Of a stretch of DNA of 64,000 nucleotides, positions 12,462 through 22,776 are shown one piece after another. The stretch covers positions 248,001 to 312,000 of the forward strand of contig BCHU01000015.1 in assembly GCA_001599715.1 (NCBI GenBank). Direction: 5' to 3'. Under the pieces are notes generated by a model. That model did not search any database. It was not told the origin of the DNA and saw only the letters and a list, made by a program, of their open reading frames with translations. How positions within the stretch are numbered: the stretch's first letter is position 1; every line of letters starts with the position of its first letter. The position numbers were made by a program, and so were the translations under genes. Source of the stretch: Phaeotremella fagi (lineage: Eukaryota; Basidiomycota; Tremellomycetes; Tremellales; Phaeotremellaceae).

Positions 12462-13041
12462 TGTATTGTTTAGCGTTTGTTGAAGAATAGTGATTATTCA
12501 AAGGTGAATAATTTGGGGAAAATAAGATGGATGTTGAAAGAGAAAAATGCTACAACCAGAAGGCTGCTTATAGCTTCATGAGTGCACAAAGGGTCTTTTC
12601 ACATGATACAGTCGCTATTTAGAAAAAATGTGTTAAATGTGTTTGGCATATGTATATCAAATGTGGTAGAATCAAAAGAGATTTCAGGAAGGTGGGTCAT
12701 GGAATATCCCGATAAATTACAGTGGATTCAAATTTATCTTCCAAGAAGGACCTGTTGCTTGTGCCGTCTTTCGGTATTTACACAAAGGAAAAAGACATTA
12801 TTTTCAACTGTTGTAACAGATGAGGACAACATATATAATAACCCGACGAGGAAGGCATTTTTCACCAAAAGGTGAACAGACAACGTTTTATTTTGGTGGC
12901 TATTGTCCCCCACAAAGAGAAGATCTAACAAGGGAATGACTGTTCTGCGGGAAAACTCATCTTGGCCTAAGCTCTGCCTTCCAGGTTGTACACTCAAGCT
13001 GGACACTGAGTAATCCAAGTCACCGACTAAGTCATCATGCA
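12462..13041. other. Intergenic region
   Basis: About 580 nt upstream of the orphan at 11799 and downstream of the DUF1295 gene. Overlapping short ORFs on both strands look like chance frames; nothing else recognised. Confidence 0.4.
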
Positions 13042-14155
13042 TCAAGCGGCTTTACCTTTCCCCAATCCAGCAGGCCAAGGAACTAGAACACTAACGTCCT
13101 TAGTGTATTGTCTCCAACCGTCATCGCTACCCCATTTCTTTTCAGCATTCTTCTCCAGAATAGGTACACCAGAACCGTATCTCAACAATAAGTATGTGAA
13201 AATCGGGGAAATGAAGACTAAAGATTTTAATTGAGGTGTTGGAACGGCTGAGAGAGCTAGTAGGGGTGGACCAAATTGAAGAGTGATTTCTCCGAGGTAG
13301 CTAGAAGCACGTCAACGACGCTGGTGAAGTTCTGATGGGATACCAAACTTACTTTGGATGTCTTGAAATTCCCCAGACACCATCCTTAACAAACTTCTCC
13401 TCATGTTTCTTATCATCCTTCGCACTCCTCCAATTGGATTTTTGTCTATCAGCAACAATTTCCAATCCCAATCCACCGGCCCAAATTCCAATTCCTATAA
13501 GATCTTTGAGACCAAGGGCAGGTTGTGCGGTTTTAGGCATTGAATTGATTAACAGGGCTGGGAGGGTGACTATTGAGATCCAGGTTGCCTGGGCCATCCT
13601 AGTTTATTTTTCAGTTTATTTTCGAAAGTTATTAGTTAGTTCGAAAACATACCATGCGAAAGAGAATACTAGAGGTTGTTTTTTGATCTCATCGAATCGA
13701 CTATCTGAGCCGTGTTTCATTACCCTCTAAACAATCGTCATTAGATATACAATCCCGCCTACAGATATAGCCTACACGCACCTGTAAGAGGAAGCTACCC
13801 AGTCTACCAGCCCAAATCACCATCATAGCGGTGACGATCAATTGTCTAGGATGATGAACAGCGGTCGTGGGCCATTTAAACGGTATGCTAGGACCACCGT
13901 TCGGTAACCAAGATCTAACGGTGGGATAGTAGAGACTTAGGAGCGTTGCACTTATGAATCCAAGTGATCCTGCTAGATCATAGTATTTCTCTGTTTGGGC
14001 TGGAACTGCATATGCTGCCCATGCTGCTTGGAAGGCGTATCTTTGGAAGGGAGTCAGTTGGAGACTGATAGTTTCTGTACGGATACTTACGTGAAGCCTA
14101 CGACACCTGCTAGACGAGATGTTACTTGAGGATGTAGACCTAAGAAGGTTACCAT
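13042..14155 (-). CDS. DUF1295 family membrane protein (steroid 5-alpha-reductase-like)
   Basis: Exons (minus): 14091-14155, 13782-14040, 13653-13726, 13353-13598 and 13042-13300; 300 aa, in frame. Several hydrophobic segments span the length. The central and C-terminal part has the family signature LGLEIVADRQKSNWR...HEEKFVKDGVWGISRHPKYLGEI, followed by a hydrophobic stretch and WRQYTKDVSVLVPWP near the C-terminus. These match DUF1295, a fold related to steroid 5-alpha reductases and isoprenylcysteine methyltransferases, in the endoplasmic reticulum or other internal membranes. The motif HP-x-Y-x-G-E is the conserved cofactor-binding region of that superfamily. The exact substrate is not known for fungal members. 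Confidence 0.9.
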
Positions 14156-14451
14156 TGTGGTATGATGGATGATATATGAATCAGAATAAGATAAGATAAA
14201 TAGATAGAAGGAAGTCTTCGTGTTATTCTACAGTCGGTTAGTCACGATCGATCGGCAACACCTCACAATTTGACGTCATCCATTGTTTTGGTGGCAGTTG
14301 TTAATCTAAAGCATTCCATGTTGTGCTGAAAACCAAAGAAGCATCGCGTAAAGGAAGATTGAATACAAATAGAAGTCGAAACAGTCGTCTTGAATTCATG
14401 GAGATCTCAGTTCACATGCATACGACTCAACAGGAAAATCTCATATACCAC
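14156..14451. other. Short intergenic region upstream of the DUF1295 gene
   Basis: About 296 nt. Contains GGTGGCAG at about 14290, the reverse complement of the TGCCACC element discussed in the findings. No gene. Confidence 0.35.
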
Positions 14452-15152
14452 CTATTCTTCGCCATCTGAGGATTCATCTTCGTATTCGGAGTTGTCTGAC
14501 TCTTCCTCCTCCTCCTCATCTGCCGCATTATCGAGAGTTCCAGTAGTGACAACAACATATCTACTAAGTTCTCCAGCTAGGGAGGCAGAATCGCTCCTCA
14601 TTAGTTCGTATATAGTACTACTTATCAGTGAAGCTGTCTCTCCACCTCTGGCCCCCCAGAGTAACTGTTCTCCATTTGTAAGGATCGTTGACTAAATCAA
14701 TGAACTGATTTTCAAAGGGTATTTCAGTTTCGATCGTGTGAACATCAAAGGAAAGAATAACTTGCGGAAACCTAGCTGTGAGATTTGAGTCAGAATCAGC
14801 TCTGTTTCGTCAGAACAAACGAAATCGTACTATTTCTTCCAGTTACCAGATATCCTCTCCATCCAGTAGTATCGTATGTCCAAGCAGAAATTGAATAATT
14901 GATAGTAGGATGCGATGAATGAGTAGCCCACAAATCTCTTGGAAGATTAAATCCGGTCTCTTGACCCTCGGTTTCTCCATTCAATGAGACTTGATCGCCG
15001 CCTTCTGTCTCCGGAGTTTCATTTGCAGCTGCAGACTGCAAAGAAGGGCTGATTTCACCTACACCTACGTTCCAGAAGCTCATCAATTCAGTATTATTAA
15101 GGGGCTGAATAGTGTCTGAGGTGTTGTCTTGAAAATTCATGTTAACTTTCAC
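14452..15152 (-). pseudogene. Tandem orphan family member 1 (frameshifted copy)
   Basis: Exon 1 is 14831-15152 (ATG at 15152, or 15140) and exon 2 is 14452-14775, with a phase-1 intron of 55 nt. It belongs to the 14.4-19.2 kb array: FWNVGVGEISPS corresponds to the W..LG...GP segment, and LWATHSSHPTINYSISAWTY to the LYA.HSS core. In exon 2 the first frame (FPQVILSFDVHTIE...NDPYKWRTVTL) stops at 14618. The matching family C-terminus (IYELMRSDSASLAGEL, then an acidic DEEEEEESDNSEYEDE tail to the stop at 14452) lies in another frame. A run of six C at 14652-14657 sits exactly where the frames need to change. One base fewer there would keep a single frame. Either the copy is broken or the base count in the run is wrong. 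Confidence 0.6.
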
Positions 15153-15682
15153 AATGTGAGGAAAGAAAGAAAGGGAGGAACCGAAAGCTCGACGATTAGT
15201 GTAACGCTGCTGATGACGCCTTCCACCGAAGAAACCATCTTGACGAAGGCGTGATACATGTAGAGGGTGGTTTGGGAAATGCTATGTGCAGAAAATGGGG
15301 CGAAGATAATGGTGAATGAATGTACTTTCCGACGCACCGAGAACCATCAAAAGAGTTGCGGTGTTGCAGTATCCTGCAAGCAATCCTTACCTCACGCGAT
15401 AAAGATTGATGAGTATTGAGTTTGAAGATAATTTGGAGCACGTTTGTCATGAGTGTTTCTGTAGTCTTCGATGGGTTCTAAGGAAGGTTGTGCAGAGTCA
15501 CGGCTTAAAGAGGTTGGTGATTCAAACTGAACGTGCATAGGCTGCTAATTGTAGCTCCCAGTCGCCATCAATGATAGCAAAGCAGATGAGTTGAGGTAAA
15601 AAGAAAGTCATCGGGACTGCACGACACTACGAAGATCAATCAAAACAACCAAACATGTACAAAGGGCAAAGTACAGTACTCC
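15153..15682. other. Intergenic region within the orphan array
   Basis: About 530 nt between array members 1 and 2. Short minus-strand ORFs (15149-15450) have no homology to the array and look like leader sequence. It contains GTACAGTACT at 15671. Confidence 0.4.
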
Positions 15683-16276
15683 TCATACCTTTCCTTTGAT
15701 TCTCGCACCAACATCAAGCTTCATTTCTAACTCATCTGCAAGAGACTTCGTATCAATCTTCAGCAATTCGTGTAAAGTTTCCTTATCAGCATCACCCCAC
15801 CATTTTTTAGGATCTTCAGAATGGTGGACCAATGAATAGAATTGATCAGAAATTGAATTTTGGGGATCGATCTTCCATTCACAGTTAATTCCAATATTGG
15901 AAGTTGCTGAGAAGAGAAATAAGTCAATTCGTTGTACAATGACAAGCAAACTTTGACACTCACAAGTGTCGATACCTTTTATATGGATTTCATCCCAGGA
16001 ATCACCAATAGAGCGTTTATCCTCATAAGCCCAAGGATAAATCATGAAGTAGGCACTAGGTTTAGAAGAATGACTGGCGTAAAGGATCTGAGGTACTGCC
16101 ATTGAAGGGTGGGTTTTATAGAACCAATAAGCTGGTTGATATTCTCTTGCATCGTCATCTTTTGATAGATTGGCCGATAGATCTGTCGAACCATCGCATG
16201 ATAGTTTGATGCTGGGAACAATCTCTGAGAATTTTTTTGAAACTGACCAAGAGGTTTTGCTGTTGTTTGATGGCAT
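15683..16276 (-). CDS. Tandem orphan family member 2
   Basis: Exons 15964-16276 and 15683-15906 (minus), 178 aa. The start at 16276 (MPSNNSKTSW) was chosen because it places TSWSVSKKFSEI where the other copies have their first Trp; the frame is open further upstream to 16390. The 57-nt intron (GTGAGT...CTCAG) has no stop and is a multiple of three, so an unspliced reading is also open; the phase-1 position matches the introns of the neighbours. Conserved parts: QILYASHSSKPSAYFMIYPWAYED, then KKWWGDADKETLHELLKIDTKSLADELEMKL at the C-terminus. No signal peptide. Function unknown. Confidence 0.72.
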   Translation of the reverse strand: MPSNNSKTSWSVSKKFSEIVPSIKLSCDGSTDLSANLSKDDDAREYQPAYWFYKTHPSMAVPQILYASHSSKPSAYFMIYPWAYEDKRSIGDSWDEIHIKGIDTCECQSLLVIVQRIDLFLFSATSNIGINCEWKIDPQNSISDQFYSLVHHSEDPKKWWGDADKETLHELLKIDTKSLADELEMKLDVGARIKGKV

Positions 16277-16550
16277 TTTGGGTTGTTGGTTAATGGAAGA
16301 AAGATGGAAATGTCTAAAGTAGTGTTCTAAGCTGTCACAAGACTTTATCAAGAAGGCAAAATAAGTTCGAAAGCTTTGGCTCAATTTCATTACGATTCGT
16401 AATTAAGGTTATGGTTCAGAATGAAGACTCGCATTAGAAGCTTGTTACACCGATGCTGTGATGAGTGGTGTACATTATGTACAGTATCGTAAATTAAAAA
16501 AAACGCCACACAGTACCGCATTGAAGTAATGTACTCCACTACAATAAATC

Positions 16551-17163
16551 CTAGCTCATTCCATCAAACTCCATTTTAAGATCCAACTTATCGCCTATCA
16601 TGTCAGCTAGCTTCTCCGTATCAGTTCTCAAAAGTTGAAGCCTCTGGACCTGCGTTTCCTCCTCACATCTCCAGGCTGTCTCACTGTCAACCAAACTTTT
16701 GAATTGTTCAGAGACCGAAATGAACTGATTAATTGGCCAAATCCTCTTGGTTTCAAGGATGAATGAAGGTGCCAACACACCTTGACTAGTTTCGATATAA
16801 TTGGCTATGAAAATTTGAATCAATACATGATTGTCGATTTATCGAAAATTATCACACTCACAGAGATCTAAACTACTAACGAAGATACCCTGGTATCTTC
16901 CTGTATTCACATATTGGTCCTCACTAAGTGGAACGATTGCGAAGACGATATTTGGTTGAGAGGAATGACGGGCGTACAAAATCTTTTTGTTGGGCGTTTG
17001 GCGATGATAGTGACGAGCTGGATCGTGGCTCTGCTGATCGTATGTATGGACCGATGGTTTTGTTGAAACCGAGCAAGTGCCACTCGGTTTCTAGATCCTT
17101 GAAAACCCTCCATGAAAGTTCTGTAATAGTATTCGGTTTGTCCAGAGTATCTTTTGATGACAT
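16551..17163 (-). pseudogene. Tandem orphan family member 3 (4-bp duplication frameshift)
   Basis: Exon 1 is 16862-17163 and exon 2 is 16551-16804, with a phase-1 intron as in the other copies. The reading starts well (ELSWRVFKDLETEWHLLGFNKTIGPY). It then leaves frame at a direct 4-bp repeat, TATGTATG on the plus strand at 17041-17048. Beyond it the family core continues in the next frame: KILYARHSSQPNIVFAIVP, then GIFVSSLDL to the intron. Exon 2 has the usual end: SETAWRCEEETQVQRLQ, then LLRTDTEKLADMIGDKLDL. Without one copy of the 4-bp repeat the whole gene would be a single frame of about 183 aa. I call it a recently broken copy, unless the repeat is an assembly error. Confidence 0.7.
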
Positions 17164-17487
17164 GTTGTATAGAAGATACCTAATCTGGAGTATTGAATAT
17201 AAGTGGCGATTGGCAGTGAATCATTCAAAATGGATACTTCCAGGTCACATTGTTGCATATGAAATCCGTTTAGTGATTTGAGAAGGCCAAGTCAATACTC
17301 CGAGCCTACATCGGCATAATCCATCTCAATCATTGACAACACGGACAAATCCTTTCTCACCCTTTGATACAAGATGTACATCGTGGAATGGAGTGGCGAG
17401 GAAATTCAGAAAATGGATGTACAGTGAATTGAAATATAAAATTGACTTGATATAGAAGAAAAACAAGAATTGAGCCTACCAGGCAGA
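17164..17487. other. Intergenic region within the orphan array
   Basis: About 320 nt. Carries the GCCAC element on the minus strand (plus 17203-17207), 40 nt upstream of the member 3 start. No gene. Confidence 0.4.
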
Positions 17488-18033
17488 TTATGAGCTACAG
17501 ATGTTACAGGGATACCCAGCCAATCTCTTTTCAAGCATAGTAGCGAGAGTACCGGTATCAGTTCTAAGTACGCCCAGAGCCTCAACTTGTTTTGGATATT
17601 TAACCTCCCATAGAGTATCACTTTCTATAGCTGACTTGATTCGTATAGATACGTGTTCCGAACTTATAAGCTCAGATTTAGAGGTAGCGAAGTTGATCTC
17701 AAATGCTTTGTGGATGTTGTCGTTCTTCTTTAGTGTGATTGAAGAAGTCGAGACAATCTCCATGACTGTGAGTCGAGGACACTTTCTATCATCCGATTTG
17801 TGTATTTTTGAATCAATCCCATTTCTTGTCCATAGGAGAAATTTGAAAATGATGGAGGAAGATGGGTGAACACCGTAGATCGTCTGTGGAACAGGAAGGT
17901 TGCTTTTCAATCTACTAAGACGATGACTGTCGTGAATTTCTGGATTGAAAGCGCCAAGGCTTTTATCGAGACCGAGTGATACCCAATCTTTCTCGAGATC
18001 GTGAGTGAGACGCCAAGTGTGAGAGGTAGACAT
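17488..18033 (-). CDS. Tandem orphan family member 4 (intronless copy)
   Basis: Single exon, 181 aa; ATG at 18033 gives MSTSHTWRLTHDLEKDWVSLGLDKSLGAF, which aligns with the start of member 5. Core PQTIYGVHPSSSIIFKFLLWT, then SDTLWEVKYPKQVEALGV and VLRTDTGTLATMLEKRL. The phase-1 intron present in members 1, 2, 3 and 5 is absent and the frame runs straight through that region. A GCCAC element lies at plus 18088-18092, about 55 nt upstream of the ATG. The frame is also open upstream to 18126, but that part does not resemble the family. Function unknown. Confidence 0.75.
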   Translation of the reverse strand: MSTSHTWRLTHDLEKDWVSLGLDKSLGAFNPEIHDSHRLSRLKSNLPVPQTIYGVHPSSSIIFKFLLWTRNGIDSKIHKSDDRKCPRLTVMEIVSTSSITLKKNDNIHKAFEINFATSKSELISSEHVSIRIKSAIESDTLWEVKYPKQVEALGVLRTDTGTLATMLEKRLAGYPCNICSS

Positions 18034-18559
18034 GACCGAGTATATTGATGATAGGTTATTGAGACGGGATTTCAGAAGAGCGTGAAAGTGGCATCTATAA
18101 AGAATTGGAATTAAATAAAAGGACATCCCTGAATGAATGATTTAAGAGTGAAGGATTTGATGATACAATCCTTCAATTGCTAGATCCTTTATGTACAAGA
18201 AGTTAAGATGTATTGGTGGAGCAATTGAAAGGGAAAAATATGTCATTGTGTACTTACCATATTACCAACAGCACCAACCCCATTCAATTCTACTCTAGAA
18301 GTCAACGATCCTGTTTGTAGGACTTGAGCATTTCAGTCCATACTTAAAGTCTTCTTTTATCAAGCTCACAAATTCATACAGGATGTTCACGAAGAAATAA
18401 ATCTTATACCAAAAGTGCAATGTGCCATAGATAGATCATTGAGAAAATAAACGTATCATTCATAAAGAGAGAAACTGCAAACTTGAAACTACAAAGAAAA
18501 CTACTGACAGAAGTTGTAAAGTGTGTATTGTACAAGTACTCTACTGTCGGTGTGGCGAC
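18034..18559. other. Intergenic region within the orphan array
   Basis: About 525 nt of AT-rich sequence between members 4 and 5. Nothing else recognised. Confidence 0.4.
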
Positions 18560-19128
18560 TTAAAAATCCCAATCAAACTTCTGCTCAATCAAGCCTGTAA
18601 GAGTAGAGGTATCTGTTCTGATTACACTTTTCGCCCCAACTATCTCACTTTTCCACTCGCTGTTTATCGCAAGTTCTATCTGTTCAGAGATAGATTTAGT
18701 AAAATCGATATCAAATATTTTACTCATAGGACCAAGTTTGGTGTTCGCTAGTTTCATTCGAGTCAGAATGATCTTTAACAGTATCTGTTGGCCGTTCCAT
18801 TTAAGAATGACGACGTACCATAATCTTTGATATCTATCAAAATCTTATATGGTGCTGTTGGGGTTACTCCAGTGTTAACGATAGTCGAATATGGAAGAAC
18901 GATAGTTGAATATGGAAGAATGGTAGTAACGAAAGTTGAAGATGAGTGGACACCGTACAGGAAGTGGGGTCGTTTACCATGTTCGGCTTCGTCTGTTTGA
19001 CGGACATAGAATTCTTGTAATCTATCGAGAACTTTTGAATCGAAAGGACCAACACGCTCTTTCAGTCCAAGGGTCTCCCAATCTCTTTCTATATCATCAG
19101 TGACACTCCAAGTTTGATCGGTAGACAT
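18560..19128 (-). CDS. Tandem orphan family member 5
   Basis: Exons 18819-19128 and 18560-18747 (minus), 165 aa, phase-1 intron of 71 nt. MSTDQTWSVTDDIERDWETLGLKERVGPF is closest to member 4. Core PHFLYGVHSSSTFVTTILPYS; C-terminus NSEWKSEIVGAKSVIRTDTSTLTGLIEQKF. The core contains a fresh 21-nt tandem duplication (18877-18918) that repeats the peptide LPYSTIV. A GCCAC element lies at plus 19162-19166, 34 nt upstream of the ATG. The start at 19128 was preferred over 19197 because it matches member 4 and follows this element at the usual distance. Confidence 0.75.
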
Positions 19129-19406
19129 ATTTGTCGAATCTGTAAATTCAAATTGTGTTGAGTGGCGAATGGATGTTAAGAACAAGAGGGAATGCACGAC
19201 TGCATAGCTAAATGAATCATTTTTACTGAGAAGGCAATGGGGATGTTATCCTTTATGCTGATTAAACATGACATCGGAGCGAACAGAAAGGATTACCATA
19301 TCACAATACCAAATGAAAGGGAAGCTGTTGTACTTCTGAAATATTCCAACATGCAAAATGCCACATTCATGTAGGAAAAGAAAACAATGCATCACAACAA
19401 AACAGT

Positions 19407-21820
19407 CTACTTGTCATCTATATCCTCATTCCCCCTCTCCTCGTGCAATGAATCACCCCCATCCTCAACCTCCCAAACACTCTTCAATCTACTCAACTCC
19501 CCAACAAGATCCCAAACGACATTATCAACCTGTCGTAAAACTCTCAATCGTTCATCTAAACTAGCTGTCGATTTCGAACCATTCGAATTCGCGTTCATCC
19601 ACGGTTTCCTGATTTCGTTGTTATCAATATGAGGGATCTGGATCGGTGTCAGGAAAGGTTGATATTGTCCTTTCTCATTTTGTAGTCCCGGAAGATCGGG
19701 TATTTCTGTATCTACAGCTCTCATTTTGCCTTTGGCTGTGTTTAATTGAGAGGGTAAAATGGGTGATTGAGAGATTTTCGACGAGCTAGAAGAATTTAAC
19801 GTCTGCCCAAATCTCCTCAACGCTGCTTCGGCAGCTGCTCTCCTAGCATCAATTTCTGACTCTGGATGAACCTCGCCAATCTCTTCACCTAGTTCATCAA
19901 CATCAGCATTTCTGGATGTACTAGTTGACGAGAATATTTCTGGTGGGTTTGATGAAAATGGCGTAGTGGTTCCTGAAGCTAGATGAGGTGATAGAAGTGG
20001 AGATCTATTGGCAACAACAGGCGGGGCTGTAGGTGTCGGTGTATGCGAGTTAGAAGTTCGAATGGGCGTTACGATTGGACCGGTTGATGTTCGTGGTTGA
20101 GACCATCGAGGGGCTGCACCTAAAGGAGCAGGAAAGAATCTACCGGGAGTCACAGGTCCTCCCCAAATTGAATTCTGAATCCTTTCGTCCTCAGTGTTGG
20201 TGGGTATGATAATTGGTACAGCAGGATTTTGACTGGATACAGGAGGTGGGGTTTGAACTGGTGGTGCGGGACGATTTTGATTGGCTGGGGGAAAGAATTC
20301 GTTGAGAGCAGCTTGCATGTTGAGGAATGGGGACGGTGGAGCAGGATTTGGGGCATGGACGTTTGGTGGTTGAGGAACAGCTCCAGGGGCCGGTGGTGGT
20401 GGTGGAACAAGGGGATTTCTGATATTGGGTCGAGTAATCGGATTTCGAAGAACATTTCGACGGCTACGTCAGTCAGTATATGGGTCATTCACAGCGGAAA
20501 ATTGAACCCACCATGTAGGACAACTTTGCTGTCTCTCCAACCAACTTCTCAAACAATGGAAATGGAAAACATGACCACAAGCTAGTTTCTTTGGCGTTTC
20601 GTTAGGTCCTTGACTCTGTGGCACAGGAGTTTCACCAGGAACGACAGCGTTCATCTCTTCTCGACAAATGATACAGGTTTTATCACCTAGTCGATCCATA
20701 TCTTCAGGTGTTGCGTTAGGATACAGAGCGTCCATATCCCTTGTTGCTTGTCTGTATCGAATGAGATCCCCGCATCTGTTCAAGAATGATCTGAGGGTCA
20801 TGTAGACATCACGGAGAATGTGAAGAGGTAGTCCATAGTGAAGTAAGATGACGGTAAAGAATGTAAGGTATGTGAGGAGCTTGGCAAAGTCTATTGAAAG
20901 TTAGTTGATGTGATATTACGATTAAGGAGGTACTACGTACCAACGCCCAAATCCACATAGAAAAGATACATGCTCTTCTCTTCCCAACTTGGAGCATCCT
21001 CTCTACCCCTAGCCCGTCGTAGATCAAAGACACCAACGGCGTATCTAGCAGTAGTACCCGAGATACTGGCCCATAAGATCATGAATTCCGAAGCGAAAAG
21101 TACCATAGCTGAAACACCTTCCACCAGTATCGATTCAAGTGAATACAAGACAAGCAGCAAATCCAGTATCGTTAACAGTGATATTATCGAGACCAATCTG
21201 AGATGGAAGAGGGTTGGTGGACCTGGTGGTGGGATTTGATCCATCTATGACAAGGTTAGTTAGGTTACTCCGAGGAAAGGGCGTACTCACGTAATCAACA
21301 CGATCTGCTGTGATCCAATGGAAACATTTGAGGAAAAGTAGTAGTCCATACATGCAGGCGAAAGGAGCAGAGAAGTCGTCCCTGTAAAAGTTTAGCGATG
21401 CATCTTATGTGAATAATTCTACACCACTCACCGGAAGATAGTCAGGGCTAGCAACGACTCCGTTAGGAAGATCCATAGTTTCTCGAACAAGTGCTAGGCA
21501 TTCAATCAGCACAGAATTGGAATAACAACAATCCAATTCCACTCAAACCCACCTCGTACTCTATAGCTCTCAACCGACCAAAAAATACAGTCTTAAAACC
21601 AATCCCCAGAATGATAGCATTGAAAATAGCGAAGTTCGCCAATACCTATGAACAGTCAGCCAAACCACCAACCACTTGACCTTACCATCAATGCCCCGCT
21701 ACTTCGACCGATTGACACAGCAGCACTAAAAAAGTTGGGTCTAGATTTCAATGCTGATCCAACAACTGCTCCTGCTAAGGTCGTCGATACTAGTCCATAG
21801 ATTGCTAGACGGGGTACCAT
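19407..21820 (-). CDS. HRD1: E3 ubiquitin ligase HRD1/synoviolin (ERAD)
   Basis: Exons (minus): 21686-21820, 21553-21645, 21432-21493, 21291-21381, 20941-21244, 20512-20890 and 19407-20463; 706 aa, in frame. HRD1 is the membrane RING ligase that ubiquitinates misfolded ER proteins and forms the retrotranslocation channel. The N-terminal half holds several hydrophobic segments (VPRLAIYGLVSTTLAGAVVG, LFEKLWIFLTESLLALTIF, FACMYGLLLFLKCFHWITADRVDYMDQ, LVSIISLLTILDLLLVLYS). The RING-H2 finger is CIICREEM...KLACGHVFHFHCLRSWLERQQSCPTCR at about residues 305-355. The C-terminal half is Pro/Ser-rich and disordered, with a short basic-aromatic end. The splice inside CPT-C|RR is needed to complete the finger. 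Confidence 0.96.
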
Positions 21821-22776
21821 GTTGAATGAATGAACGGGATTTTGGCCGGTGCCCGGACGGCTTTGGGGGTTTGGAATTTACTGATAAATGAGGGTTGGTC
21901 GATGATTGTTTTTCAGCAGATGTATAGGATGGTGATTGTTATCTCTGTGCTTGGTGTGATCTTGGTTGTCTTTGTGTTTTGTGGGTAGAAGAATGATAGA
22001 GATGGTTGTCAAAACAAAGGATAGATTATGTGACTGTCTGTGGTATGAGTAATTGTGGCGATCGGTTGATTACGTGGCACCTCCTTCTCAGCCTTTGCGA
22101 ATAGTACAATCGTCTTTCCATGAAACAACTCAGAGAAGATCAGTCTCTTGTAGATCTCACAGTGCTCCACTGTAATGTGCGTATCCTACTAATGCAGCTA
22201 GCGTAAGCCCCACACTTCAGAAAGGTGACTCGCCTATTTACACTGCCATTCTGGTCCTATACATGAGGCGTAAATCTACCGCATACGGCCAAACATCTGC
22301 GAGCTTCTGTGAAAGTAGACGGGGATATGGAGTGATCTCTGTAGAGATCCTTAATGGATGCTTGGGTTGATACTGTTGCTTTTTGACCACAACCTACCTG
22401 ATAGATGATCGAAGGTGACTGACCTCTTCCACAGCTTGTCCCCCTTACAGTTTACCGTGGATTTCAACTATGATGAATCATATGAGTCCGAATGTAGGTC
22501 AACTGTGAAAGAATCCTCAATCTCTCTTCTAAACGTCTTCACTTTCATTCTATGCATACATATTAGGACACTGGCAAGGCATATTCTGTATATGACGGGG
22601 TTAAGCGGTAAAATCAATGTGGCAATCTACTTGCGGGGTATGCGGGGTAAGATGAAGATTTCAAAAGTTCAAGTTTAGTTCAGTTTACGTTAGAACTGTT
22701 TTCAATTTTTCAGTCATATTTTGATATTCTCAATCTTTTTCCATACTTTCAAGGGATAAAGAAATCACATTGAAAA
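21821..22776. promoter_or_regulatory. Divergent promoter region HRD1/NOC2
   Basis: About 950 nt between divergent starts. The plus ORF at 22415-22678 overlaps it but has no recognisable features. No RNA gene recognised. Confidence 0.4.

Noticed and set aside
12582..12875. Plus ORF of 97 aa between the 11799 orphan and DUF1295
   Set aside because: Overlaps an equally long minus frame, neither with recognisable features; treated as intergenic.
22415..22678. Plus ORF of 87 aa in the HRD1/NOC2 promoter region
   Set aside because: No similarity to the orphan families and no promoter-like element in front; chance frame is as likely.
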